From: Faecalicatena faecalis
Lineage (GTDB): Bacteria > Bacillota > Clostridia > Lachnospirales > Lachnospiraceae
Length of the DNA stretch: 64,000 nt
Direction of reading: 5' to 3'
NCBI RefSeq assembly: GCF_012524165.2
Contig: NZ_JABACJ020000008.1
Span: forward strand, 62,001 to 126,000
The translations under genes were made by a program, and so were the position numbers. Positions 1 to 7,609 of the stretch are shown here, in pieces. Positions within the stretch are counted from its first letter, which is position 1; every line of letters begins with the position of its first letter. Below the pieces are notes generated by a model. That model worked only from the letters and a program-made list of their open reading frames with translations. It did not search any database and was not told where the DNA came from.

Positions 1-243
1 TATGGCAGACTGCTGAAGTTCCATCTTTGAGGCGAATTCTTCGTCCTGCATATTCATCAGATCATCTATGATTTCTTTAAAAATCTGTCTCGTCCCGTTA
101 TAATGACAGTATAATCCGCCTCTGCTCAATCCGGCAGCCATGCAGATATCCTTCATGGTCACTTCCTTAAATCCTTTTTCGGCAAAAAGCTGGTAAGACT
201 TTTCTTTGATTAGTTTTCGGGTTGTTTGTCCTCGTTTATTCAT
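1..243 (-). CDS. TetR/AcrR family transcriptional regulator (N-terminal part, cut by window edge)
   Basis: The reverse strand reads from ATG at 243 through 81 codons to the window edge without a stop. The translation begins MNKRGQTTRKLIKEKSYQLF and continues with a TetR helix-turn-helix: KGFKEVTMKDIC then AAGLSRGGLYCHYNG, where the recognition helix and the xLYxHF-like motif are recognisable. The ligand-binding domain lies outside the window, so the effector cannot be guessed. Two GACA-N4-TGTC palindromes lie in its promoter, which points to autorepression. It is divergent from the XdhC gene, so it may also act there. The family call is firm; the target is inference. Confidence 0.85.
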   Translation of the reverse strand, partial: MNKRGQTTRKLIKEKSYQLFAEKGFKEVTMKDICMAAGLSRGGLYCHYNGTRQIFKEIIDDLMNMQDEEFASKMELQQSAI

Positions 244-259
244 AAAGAACCTCTTTTCC

Positions 260-309
260 GACATATGTGTCTGTAAAAATATTATACGACATGAGTGTCG
301 GAAATACAA
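260..309 (-). promoter_or_regulatory. TetR gene promoter with two operator palindromes
   Basis: On the minus strand a -10 TATAAT lies at 281-286 and a -35-like TTGTAT at 304-309, with a 17-base spacer. Two matching 12-base palindromes of the form GACA-N4-TGTC are present: 260-271 (GACATATGTGTC) and 288-299 (GACATGAGTGTC), with centres 28 bases apart. One sits in the spacer and the other just downstream of the -10. This is the usual geometry for repression of a TetR-type gene by its own product. The sites are seen directly; the binding protein is inferred. Confidence 0.7.
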
Positions 310-332
310 GAAGATTTTTTAAAAGAATTACA

Positions 333-363
333 TTGTGCAATTTATTTGAGAATCGGTTATAAT
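333..363 (+). promoter_or_regulatory. Probable sigma-A promoter of the xdhC-like gene
   Basis: A TATAAT at 358-363 is preceded by a weak -35 (TTGTGC, 333-338) at 19 bases. Transcription would start near 370, only about 8 bases before the first ATG at 378. That favours the second ATG at 399 as the translation start. Confidence 0.5.
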
Positions 364-398
364 AGAAAAGGTATAAAATGAAAAAGAGGTCAGATAGA

Positions 399-1532
399 AT
401 GAGAAAAGTATTTCAATTACTTGAAGAAGCCTTAAGGCGCGGGGAAGACGCAGTACTTGTGACAATCGTGGCAAGCTCTGGTTCGACACCGCGCGGGGCA
501 GGTGCAAGGATGTTAGTGACGAGTGCGGGAAGAATCGGGGGGACGATAGGTGGCGGTGCTGTAGAACATCACAGCGAGGAAACTGCGAAAGAGGTCCTTA
601 GGACGAAAGATTCCCATACGGAACAATTTACCTTACGACAGAATGAAGTGCAGGATCTCGGGATGATCTGCGGTGGTGATGTCAATGTATATTTTCAATA
701 TATATCTGCAGAGGAACCACATAATATTGCCCTGATGCAGCATATTGAGGCGTTATATCAGACAGGAGAGGAATTCTGGATGATCAATGATCTGTCTTCT
801 AAAGAACAGGGAAGCATGGCTGTGTATGCCCAGACAGGTGGTTTGGTCGGGATGCCTGTTCCAGATGCCGTTTTGGACGGACTCTGTGAGAAAGCAAAGC
901 AGATCGAGGCGGATGGCAGGACTTTTTATTGTGAGAAGATGGTGAAGGCAGGCAGAGTCTATATTTTTGGAGGAGGACATGTGTCACAAGCACTGGTCCC
1001 TGCCTTAAAGGCCGTGGATTTTCGATGTGTTGTGCTGGAGGATCGGGAAGAGTTCTGCAGGCCGGAATTATTTCCGGGGGCAGAAGAGGTGATGTTGATC
1101 GAGAACAGTCATATTGCAGATTATGTGGACATCACTCCGGCGGACTATGTCTGCATCATGACCCGTGGGCATAAGGATGATCTGGCAGTCCAGGCGCAGG
1201 TGCTAAAAACAGGTGCATACTATATCGGAGTGATTGGCAGCAGGCATAAAAAGGCGGGGGTATTTGCAAAGCTAAAGGAGATGGGATTCACGGATGAGGA
1301 TCTGGACCGCGTCACCACGCCGATCGGTCTGTCTATAGGGGCGGAGACACCGGCAGAAATTGCAGTCAGCATTGCCGGGCAGCTCATTGAAAAACGTGCA
1401 TGTAAGCCTATGGAGCGTAAACAGATGAATCCTGTCTTAGACGCTGGAGTTCAGGAAGAAGACAGCCCTAAAGCCAGTGAATTCTCTGTCAGCGTACAGA
1501 ATTCTGAACAACCGGGCGGGATGGAAGTATGA
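399..1532 (+). CDS. XdhC/CoxI family protein (molybdenum hydroxylase maturation factor)
   Basis: XdhC proteins bind the molybdenum cofactor and help sulfurate and insert it into xanthine dehydrogenase-type hydroxylases. The N-terminal XdhC/CoxI domain shows SGSTPRGAGARM, GTIGGGAVE and GMICGGDVNV. The C-terminal Rossmann domain shows VYIFGGGHVSQAL, GVIGSRHKK and IGAETPAEIAVSIAGQ. An ATG at 378 is also in frame, but the promoter -10 ends at 363 and AGAGGT at 386-391 fits the ATG at 399, giving 377 residues. The stop overlaps the start of the MATE gene (ATGA). No molybdenum hydroxylase gene is in the window, so its partner enzyme is elsewhere. Confidence 0.9.
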   Translation: MRKVFQLLEEALRRGEDAVLVTIVASSGSTPRGAGARMLVTSAGRIGGTIGGGAVEHHSEETAKEVLRTKDSHTEQFTLRQNEVQDLGMICGGDVNVYFQYISAEEPHNIALMQHIEALYQTGEEFWMINDLSSKEQGSMAVYAQTGGLVGMPVPDAVLDGLCEKAKQIEADGRTFYCEKMVKAGRVYIFGGGHVSQALVPALKAVDFRCVVLEDREEFCRPELFPGAEEVMLIENSHIADYVDITPADYVCIMTRGHKDDLAVQAQVLKTGAYYIGVIGSRHKKAGVFAKLKEMGFTDEDLDRVTTPIGLSIGAETPAEIAVSIAGQLIEKRACKPMERKQMNPVLDAGVQEEDSPKASEFSVSVQNSEQPGGMEV

Positions 1533-2890
1533 CGGCCAGGCATTCGAATGATATGACCGTGGGCAGTCCTGTGAAACTGATTATCTGGTTCATGGTCCCG
1601 ATGTTTCTGGGAAATGTATTCCAGCAGTTTTATAATATTGCGGATTCTATTATTGCCGGGCAGTTCCTGGGAGTCAATGCTCTTGCAGCGATTGGGAGCA
1701 CTGGCTCTTTGATGTTCATGGTGACCGGATGGATCAGTGGGATCACCAGCGGGTTCGCTATTTTGGCGGCACAGTGGTTCGGGGCGCGAAGATATGATAC
1801 AATGCGCCATTACGTAGCAATGTCCGTATATCTGACGACGGGAATCACAGTGGTGATGACGGTGGGACTGCTGATCGCAAATAAGACGATACTAAGGCTG
1901 ATGAATACACCAGAGGAACTGATGTATGATGTGAGCAGTTATATGGCAGTCATCTACGCTGGTCTGGCGGTGACCGCAGCTTATAATGCGCTGGCTGCGG
2001 TGTTGCGGGCATTAGGAGATTCCAGATCCCCGCTGTATTTTCTGATTATTTCTGCAGGAATCAATATATTCCTGGATATCGTATTTATCGTATGGTTCCA
2101 TATGGGAGTAGTTGGATGTGGTTATGCAACGGTGATCGCACAGGGAGTTTCGGCGCTTTTGTGTCTGCTTTATATCCGCAGGAAGTTTGAAATCCTTCAT
2201 CTTAGACGGGATGATTTTAAAATTTCAGGTGAAAGTATGAAAAAGCTTTTGAATCTGGGGATTCCAATGGGGCTGCAATTTTCTATTACGGCAATAGGGA
2301 CGATTATTGTACAGGGGGCCGTCAATATCTATGGTGCCTTCTATATTGCCGGATTTGCGGCAGGAGCTAAGATTCAGAATCTGATTGCCTGTATCTATAT
2401 GTCATTCGGGGCGACTATTGCTACATATGTAGGCCAGAACTGGGGAGCCGGCAGACTGGAAAGGGTAAAAAAGGGAGTCCGTTATACGCAGATCATGATT
2501 CTGATCAGCAGCGCTGTTCTGATGGCACTGATTTTTTTCTTCGGGAAATATATGGTGCTGATGTTCGTATCGTCCTCGGAAAAGGGGGTGATCGACGCAG
2601 CGGTCACTTATTTTATGGCGGTCTTCTGGTGCTATCCTTTTCTGGGAAGTATCTTCACATACCGAAATGCACTGCAGGGAATGGGCTTTGGTCTGGTGCC
2701 CATGCTGGGAGGCGTCTTCGAGCTGGCTGCCAGGGCGGCAGTAGTAGCAGCGGTTGCAGGAAGGGCGAGCTATTTCGGTGTCTGCCTGTCAGATCCGGCT
2801 GCATGGCTGGCGGCGTTAATTCCCTTGGTGCCTTACTATATGTATAAGATGAAAAAAGTGGGGCAGAGCTTGGAATATAAAGTGGAGTAG
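1529..2890 (+). CDS. MATE family multidrug/cation efflux transporter
   Basis: This 453-residue integral membrane protein belongs to the MATE family (NorM/DinF-like), which exports organic cations or metabolites in exchange for Na+ or H+. The N-terminal segment has the family pattern VPMFLGNVFQQFYNIADSII and then GVNALAAIGSTGS. About twelve hydrophobic segments in two halves are visible, with the second half beginning near ILNLGIPMGLQFS-type sequence around residue 240. It overlaps the XdhC stop by four bases, so the two are probably translated together. The substrate is unknown. A link to purine or Mo-enzyme metabolism is only suggested by the overlap. Confidence 0.92.
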   Translation: MTARHSNDMTVGSPVKLIIWFMVPMFLGNVFQQFYNIADSIIAGQFLGVNALAAIGSTGSLMFMVTGWISGITSGFAILAAQWFGARRYDTMRHYVAMSVYLTTGITVVMTVGLLIANKTILRLMNTPEELMYDVSSYMAVIYAGLAVTAAYNALAAVLRALGDSRSPLYFLIISAGINIFLDIVFIVWFHMGVVGCGYATVIAQGVSALLCLLYIRRKFEILHLRRDDFKISGESMKKLLNLGIPMGLQFSITAIGTIIVQGAVNIYGAFYIAGFAAGAKIQNLIACIYMSFGATIATYVGQNWGAGRLERVKKGVRYTQIMILISSAVLMALIFFFGKYMVLMFVSSSEKGVIDAAVTYFMAVFWCYPFLGSIFTYRNALQGMGFGLVPMLGGVFELAARAAVVAAVAGRASYFGVCLSDPAAWLAALIPLVPYYMYKMKKVGQSLEYKVE

Positions 2891-2894
2891 GTTC

Positions 2895-2927
2895 GTAACT
2901 GTGCACAGGGTACCTGTGAACAGTTAC
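2895..2927. repeat. 33-base palindrome resembling the fused ends of the 35.8-kb repeat
   Basis: The two arms, GTAACTGTGCACAGG and CCTGTGAACAGTTAC, pair over 14 positions with one mismatch. There is no T-run after it, so it is a poor terminator. CTGTGAACAGT also forms the terminal inverted repeat of the 195-base element at 35755-35949. It may be a remnant or a short relative of that element. Confidence 0.55.
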
Positions 2928-3048
2928 GTAGGTATGGTTTTAAGGCTGGAGAAGGAAGAATATAGTTGAAATCACAGAATCATTTATATATAATAAGACT
3001 ATCAGCAGGTCAGGAAGAAGAGAATTGTCCTGCAGGCAGGAGGGAATT

Positions 3049-3348
3049 ATGGCCGGACAGTATGAAGGTATGGCGATAGGTGTGTTCGAGTTAGACAGTG
3101 AATGCGCATGTTTTGTGGCATTAGATGCAGCAGCAAAGGCTGCGGATGTGAAGATTCAGGCAGTAGAGAGGAACCGTCTCGGGGCAGGAGCCTGCGTGAA
3201 GATGCGCGGGAATGTTTCCAATGTGAAGGCGGCAATGGAGGCGGCGCTTCGCGTGGCAGAGCCGATTTCTAAGATTGTTTCCCATACCGTGATTGCAGCA
3301 CCGTTGGCGGAGACAGAACCAGCAATTACGATGACGATTAATAAGTAA
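3049..3348 (+). CDS. Bacterial microcompartment (BMC domain) shell protein
   Basis: The 99-residue product is a single BMC domain, the hexamer-forming tile of microcompartment shells. Residues 5-85 carry the fold pattern: GMAIGVFELDS, then ALDAAAKAADVKI, AGACVKMRGNVSNVKAAMEAA and VSHTVIAAP. The pore loop is NRLGAG, unlike the KIGSG of PduA. The start is ATG 3049 with AGGAGG at 3038-3043; a TTG farther upstream is not needed. A second BMC gene follows after 15 bases. No signature enzymes, encapsulation peptides or pentameric vertex proteins are nearby, so it probably serves a shell encoded elsewhere. Confidence 0.88.
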   Translation: MAGQYEGMAIGVFELDSECACFVALDAAAKAADVKIQAVERNRLGAGACVKMRGNVSNVKAAMEAALRVAEPISKIVSHTVIAAPLAETEPAITMTINK

Positions 3349-3363
3349 GGAAGAGGTAGAGTT

Positions 3364-3651
3364 ATGGCATACGGAGCATATGGACTGGTAGAAGTCCTCG
3401 GGGAAGCAAATGCGGTTCTGGTCTTAGATCAGATGTTAAAGGCAGCAGAAGTCTCATATGAGACACAGGATACAAAGTGCGGGGGACATGCCCTTATTTT
3501 TATCAGCGGCAGCGTCTCAGCAGTGAGCGCGGCAGTGGAGAGCGTGACGACAGCTCCTCCCTGTAAGGTCTTTCATTCTGCAGTGATTTCGAATCCTTCA
3601 CAGGAGATGGTGGAGATCGTGGAGATGTTCAAGGCACGAGAGAAAAAGTAA
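3364..3651 (+). CDS. Bacterial microcompartment (BMC domain) shell protein
   Basis: This is a second single-domain BMC protein of 95 residues. It has the opening YGLVEVLGEANAVLVLDQMLKAAE, a central GGHALIFISGSVSAVSAAVES and the final strand VFHSAVISNP. Its pore-loop region reads TKCGGH; a cysteine at a hexamer pore can hold a metal or a disulfide in some shell proteins, but that is speculation here. It follows the first BMC gene with only a short spacer and an AAGAGGT ribosome-binding site, then a strong terminator. The pair is therefore a closed two-gene unit. Confidence 0.88.
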   Translation: MAYGAYGLVEVLGEANAVLVLDQMLKAAEVSYETQDTKCGGHALIFISGSVSAVSAAVESVTTAPPCKVFHSAVISNPSQEMVEIVEMFKAREKK

Positions 3652-3657
3652 GAGTAA

Positions 3658-3704
3658 GACAGCAGTCGCAGACTATTTTTAGTCTCGCTGCTGTCTTTTT
3701 TATG
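3658..3704 (+). terminator. Rho-independent terminator of the BMC gene pair
   Basis: The arms GACAGCAG...AGACTA and TAGTCT...CTGCTGTC form a long stem around a T-rich loop, followed by six Ts. It closes the BMC unit and faces the convergent deacetylase gene. Confidence 0.85.
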
Positions 3705-3735
3705 GTGGGGACTTTTTAAGGCTCCTTTGAAATAT

Positions 3736-4629
3736 TTACTTTGTCAGTTCTGTCAAAGGCTGAAAGGTGTAACCCATCTCTTCCCACTTTGTCAACAGTT
3801 CATCCAGAATCTCACCGTTGGTCTTGGAAGTACTGTGCAGCAGCACAACTGCACCTGGATGGATTCTTCCCAGCAGTTTTTCGAAGGCCTGCTCTTTGGT
3901 GGGCTGGTCGTTTTCATACCAATCTACGTAGGCAAGGCTCCAGAAAAAGGTCTTATAGCCTAAATCTTTTGCCATCTGAAGGTTGGCCTCACTATACTTT
4001 CCTTGAGGCGGACGGTAGAATTTTGTCATTTCTTTTCCTGTGATTTCTTTATAGACATCTGCAACATCCCCCAGTTCTTTTGCAAAAGCATCCTTTGTAG
4101 AGATTTTCGACATGTCGGGATGGTGATATGTATGGTTCCCTACGGTGTGGCCTTCTTCCACCATCCGTTTGACAAGCTCTGGGTTCGTGGAAATAAATGT
4201 ACCAACGACAAAGAATGTGGCAGGTACCTTGTGTTTTTTCAGAGCATCCAGGATCGCGGGGGTGTTCCCGTTCTCAAATCCGGCATCAAAGGTCAGATAG
4301 ATGACTTTTTCCTCATTATTTCCTGTATAGTATGCGTCATATTTTTTTAATTCCTCAGCCGTTGCATTGGCAATCGGCGGCTGGCCCTCTTGTTGGAAGC
4401 TTAAGCCCCAGTTTCCATCCGCCGCGGGCGCAATTCCTGCGGAGACAGAGGCCGTGCCCTCGGGGATCGTATCTGCAGATGTGATTGTCTCGCTGATTGC
4501 GGGGAAGAAGTGATCTTTGGCCTTCCCGGCTGCGGTTCCGGCAAGGAAGGCAGCGGCGAATAGAAAGACAAATTTAATCCCCTTTTTCAGAAGCATTTTC
4601 TTTTCCAGATTTTTTAGATTGATTTTCAT
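3736..4629 (-). CDS. pdaA: PdaA-like polysaccharide (delta-lactam) deacetylase
   Basis: This NodB-fold deacetylase probably removes acetyl groups from muramic acid during spore cortex delta-lactam formation. An N-terminal membrane anchor or signal lies at residues 17-35. The NWGLSF and KYDAYYTGN pre-domain is typical of PdaA. Catalytic motifs are TFDAGFEN (113-120), GNHTYHH (164-170), RPPQGKYS (206-213) and VVLLHSTS (261-268). Motif 1 has Ala where PdaA usually has Asn and most NodB enzymes have a metal-binding Asp. A possible sigma-E-like promoter lies directly upstream. Another sporulation or cell-wall deacetylase is the main alternative. Confidence 0.85.
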   Translation of the reverse strand: MKINLKNLEKKMLLKKGIKFVFLFAAAFLAGTAAGKAKDHFFPAISETITSADTIPEGTASVSAGIAPAADGNWGLSFQQEGQPPIANATAEELKKYDAYYTGNNEEKVIYLTFDAGFENGNTPAILDALKKHKVPATFFVVGTFISTNPELVKRMVEEGHTVGNHTYHHPDMSKISTKDAFAKELGDVADVYKEITGKEMTKFYRPPQGKYSEANLQMAKDLGYKTFFWSLAYVDWYENDQPTKEQAFEKLLGRIHPGAVVLLHSTSKTNGEILDELLTKWEEMGYTFQPLTELTK

Positions 4630-4655
4630 TCCATCACCAAGCTTTTATTCTCTAT

Positions 4656-4684
4656 AGTATATGATGAGATTTCAAAAATATATA
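4656..4684 (-). promoter_or_regulatory. Possible sigma-E-type (mother-cell) promoter for pdaA
   Basis: On the minus strand CATATACT (4656-4663) is separated by 13 bases from ATATT (4677-4681). The Bacillus sigma-E consensus is roughly ATATT-N13/14-CATACANT, so there is one mismatch. Transcription would begin about 20 bases before the pdaA start. This is a pattern match only; the region is AT-rich and chance matches are likely. Confidence 0.35.
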
Positions 4685-4808
4685 CAGTTAAGGCAAAACG
4701 GTAAAAGTTATGGAGGGAAAAGAATATTTTTTGTAAAGTATGGAAATAGATTTTTCAGGAAAAGCGTGATAAAGTGGTAGAAGATATTACGAGAGATAGG
4801 AGATAAGT

Positions 4809-5600
4809 ATGAAACAGTCAGCTTTATTTTTTGATATTGATGGAACCATATTGAGTGAGATTACCATGAAGATTCCCCAGAGCGCTATGGATGCGATGCG
4901 TGCGGCAAAGGCGGCAGGCCATCTTCTTTTTATCAATACAGGCAGGACGCTGTGCAGTATTCCGGCAGTCATAAGACAGTTCCCATTTGATGGATTTTTA
5001 TGTGGATGCGGAACATACCTGACTTATCAGGATGAGGTATTGTTTTCCAGCTCTCTGCCAGAAAAGCGTGGGAGGGAGATTATAGATAAAATGATCGAAT
5101 GCAGGCTGGAGGGTATTGTGGAGGCAGTCGATGATATTTATCTGCCGGAGAGGATATCCCGTTTTGACAGGCTGGAGGGCTCCAGGAGATATTTTCAAAA
5201 TGAAGGTCTGGGTATGGAGTGTTATCTTGAGACAGGCAGGTTCATCTATGATAAGCTGTTTGTCTATGCGGACGAGAAGAGTGACAGGGAGAGCTTCTTC
5301 AAATTTATAGAGAGTGATATGGTTGTGATCGACCGGGGCGAAGATACCTATGAATGCACACAGAAGGCATATTCTAAGGCCACGGCATGTGATTTTATCC
5401 TTAAAAAGTTCAAAATGGAGAAAGAACAGGCGTATGTGTTCGGAGATAGTATGAATGATCTGTCCATGTTCGAATATGCCGAGCATACTATTGCGATGGG
5501 GAATCATGCGGAGGGGCCTGAACCTTATACAGAATATGTGACTGCCAAGGTGGAGGAAGATGGTATCGCCAAGGCGCTTGCGCATTATGGACTGATGTAG
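4809..5600 (+). CDS. Cof-type HAD-IIB family sugar-phosphate phosphatase
   Basis: The protein has 263 residues and the HAD motif I FFDIDGTIL with nucleophile Asp at residue 9 and acid/base Asp at 11. Motif II is INTGRT, and motif IV is VFGDSMNDLSMF near residue 215, followed by AMGNHAEG. The long central cap (about residues 80-190) is of the Cof/C2B type. These enzymes hydrolyse sugar phosphates, flavin phosphates or pyridoxal phosphate with low specificity. An ATAGGAGAT ribosome-binding site precedes the ATG. It is convergent with the aro operon and shares a terminator hairpin with it. Confidence 0.9.
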   Translation: MKQSALFFDIDGTILSEITMKIPQSAMDAMRAAKAAGHLLFINTGRTLCSIPAVIRQFPFDGFLCGCGTYLTYQDEVLFSSSLPEKRGREIIDKMIECRLEGIVEAVDDIYLPERISRFDRLEGSRRYFQNEGLGMECYLETGRFIYDKLFVYADEKSDRESFFKFIESDMVVIDRGEDTYECTQKAYSKATACDFILKKFKMEKEQAYVFGDSMNDLSMFEYAEHTIAMGNHAEGPEPYTEYVTAKVEEDGIAKALAHYGLM

Positions 5601-5625
5601 AGCAAAGGGGCAGACCCTTTTGCTC
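5600..5625. terminator. Bidirectional terminator hairpin between the HAD gene and aroE
   Basis: GAGCAAAGGG pairs with CCCTTTTGCTC (one bulge) around a GCAGA loop. It lies between two convergent genes and overlaps the last base of the HAD stop. A long T-run is missing, so efficiency is uncertain. Confidence 0.6.
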
Positions 5626-5632
5626 TTCATTG

Positions 5633-6463
5633 TCAGAATTGTTTTGCTAATTCGTCGTGAATATGATTGCCCATATTGTAGTCGAGCTTCTTATGCAACC
5701 AGATTTCCTCTGAGCCGATCGCCTGATCTACGAGCATCATCAGCCCGGTAACGATTTTGAGTCCTTCATCCCGGGCAATTTTAAGAAATTCAGTTATCAG
5801 CGGATTATAGACAATATCTGCTGCGACCTTGAACTGTCTGATAACAGAGGTATCCACTGGGCTTTCCCCTGCATTTGGATACATTCCCACAGGTGTAGTA
5901 TTGACCAGAATATCTCCGCCTGGGATACGATTGAGTGTACAGGTGTGGATATAAGGGAACAGTTCTTTGAGAGAATCAATCGCCTTTTCATTGCGTGCAG
6001 CAACGGTGATCCTGGCGGCACCTTCCAGGTGAAAACCATAGATCAATGCTTTGGCAGCACCACCGGAGCCAAGGATAACGATATCCTTTCCGGCAAGGCT
6101 GACATCCGCTTTTTTGAACATGCTGATGATGCCAATATAATCCGTATTATACCCATAGGAAATCCCATTTTCTATCAAAATGGTATTGACGGCACCGATT
6201 TTTTTTGCATGTTCATCCAGTTCATCGACCAGACGGTAAACGACTTCTTTGTATGGAATTGTGACATTCATGCCGATGACCTGGTCCCTTTTCATGACGT
6301 CCAGTATATGGAGGACTTCCTGGTCGTTCATTTCATATTTTTCATAAGTACCTTTTATATTTTGCTGTTCTAGCAAATCCTCGTGGATCTCGGGAGACAG
6401 GCTGTGGCCTAATGTTTCGCCCAGGACTCCAAGATGGATTACGTCAGTAGTCTCTATATTCAT
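5633..6463 (-). CDS. aroE: Shikimate dehydrogenase
   Basis: AroE reduces 3-dehydroshikimate to shikimate with NADPH. The N-terminal substrate domain has HSLSPEIHEDLLEQQ and the catalytic lysine motif NVTIPYKE. The substrate aspartate lies in YNTDYIG. The Rossmann domain has VILGSGGAAKALIYG and NTTPVGMYP. The length (276 residues) is normal. It is the last gene of the aroF-aroB-aroE operon and starts one base after the aroB stop, so the two are likely translationally coupled. Confidence 0.95.
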   Translation of the reverse strand: MNIETTDVIHLGVLGETLGHSLSPEIHEDLLEQQNIKGTYEKYEMNDQEVLHILDVMKRDQVIGMNVTIPYKEVVYRLVDELDEHAKKIGAVNTILIENGISYGYNTDYIGIISMFKKADVSLAGKDIVILGSGGAAKALIYGFHLEGAARITVAARNEKAIDSLKELFPYIHTCTLNRIPGGDILVNTTPVGMYPNAGESPVDTSVIRQFKVAADIVYNPLITEFLKIARDEGLKIVTGLMMLVDQAIGSEEIWLHKKLDYNMGNHIHDELAKQF

Positions 6464-6464
6464 A

Positions 6465-7520
6465 TCAGATATTCCCTGCCTTTTCGAAAAAATCTAAATT
6501 GGTCGGATATACGTAGCTGTCGCCAATTTGGTGGAGCAGAACCACATTCAGGTGATTATCCAGATTTTTTTTATCCAGCTTTACCGCGTCAGTCAGTACG
6601 GACATTGGCAGATTACATTCTGTCGGCAGACCGTAGACTTTTAATACCTGCCTGATTTTATCTGCTACCCCAGCCATTGTCAGCCCGGCCTCTTCTGCTA
6701 TTTTGGTTATTTGGTACATTCCGATGGCAACTGCTTCCCCATGGCTTTCACGCTCATACTGAAAATGCTGTTCGATAGTGTGAGCCAGTGTATGGCCGAA
6801 ATTCAGAAGCATCCGCTCTCCGGTATCGAATTGATCCTGTTCGACGACGATCCGCTTGATATCTACACAGCGGTAAATGATGGAAGCAAGCTGGTCTTTT
6901 AAGTCGTCAAAAGAACAGTGGGCACTCAAGGTCTCAAACAAATCGGCATCCTTGATACAACCATATTTGATTACTTCTCCCATACCATCTGTGATATAAC
7001 GCTGGGGCAGTGTGTTCAGGACCTCAGGATCTATCAGCACCAGTTTCGGATGATAGAAGGCTCCTACCAGATTTTTTCCCTGTGGAAGATCCACCGCAAC
7101 TTTGCCGCCTACAGAGGAATCCACCTGTGCCAGAAGAGAGGTCGGAATCTGTACGAGCTTGATGCCGCGTAAATAACTGGATGCGGCAAATCCTGCCAGA
7201 TCTCCGATCACCCCTCCGCCCAGTGCAATGACCAAATCGCTGCGGGTAATCTGATGCTCCAGCATGGCGGCATAGATCTGAGGAAGTGTCTGGAAACTTT
7301 TGGTCGTCTCGCCGTGAGGCAGTACAAGACTGCTGCATTGATAAGATGGCAGAGCATGGATCAGCTTTTCCCCATACAAAGGGAAAACATTATCATCTGA
7401 GATAACCATGATTTTCTTTCCATGAAAGATATGGGAGACATATTGTTCTGCATGTGATAGAATTCCAGGTTCAATATAAATAGGATAGCTGTTTTTATCT
7501 AAGTTTACGGTTAATTCCAC
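6465..7520 (-). CDS. aroB: 3-dehydroquinate synthase
   Basis: AroB converts DAHP to 3-dehydroquinate using NAD+ and a divalent metal. The 351-residue product shows HGETTKSFQT, the NAD/metal region GGGVIGDLAGFAASSYLRG, QIPTSLLAQVDSSVGGK and the metal histidine motif GHTLAHTIEQ with HGEAVAIGM. It follows aroF in the same operon. The 89-base gap contains a GGGTCAGACC hairpin that could act as a partial terminator. The sequence looks complete and normal. Confidence 0.95.
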   Translation of the reverse strand: MELTVNLDKNSYPIYIEPGILSHAEQYVSHIFHGKKIMVISDDNVFPLYGEKLIHALPSYQCSSLVLPHGETTKSFQTLPQIYAAMLEHQITRSDLVIALGGGVIGDLAGFAASSYLRGIKLVQIPTSLLAQVDSSVGGKVAVDLPQGKNLVGAFYHPKLVLIDPEVLNTLPQRYITDGMGEVIKYGCIKDADLFETLSAHCSFDDLKDQLASIIYRCVDIKRIVVEQDQFDTGERMLLNFGHTLAHTIEQHFQYERESHGEAVAIGMYQITKIAEEAGLTMAGVADKIRQVLKVYGLPTECNLPMSVLTDAVKLDKKNLDNHLNVVLLHQIGDSYVYPTNLDFFEKAGNI

Positions 7521-7556
7521 GAGTATTCATCCTTTCATACAAAATGGTGTGCAAAA

Positions 7557-7588
7557 GGGTCAGACCTCTTGGCAGAAGGGTCTGACCC
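7557..7588 (-). terminator. Hairpin between aroF and aroB (possible partial terminator)
   Basis: On the minus strand GGGTCAGACC and GGTCTGACCC form a perfect 10-base stem with a 12-base loop, followed by TTTT. It lies in the only sizeable gap of the aro operon and could reduce read-through into aroB-aroE or protect the aroF mRNA end. Confidence 0.6.
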
Positions 7589-7609
7589 CCATGAACGACC
7601 TACCTCATT

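Noticed and set aside
3727..4350. Plus-strand frames over the deacetylase gene
   Set aside because: Shadow frames of pdaA without ribosome-binding sites or recognisable domains.
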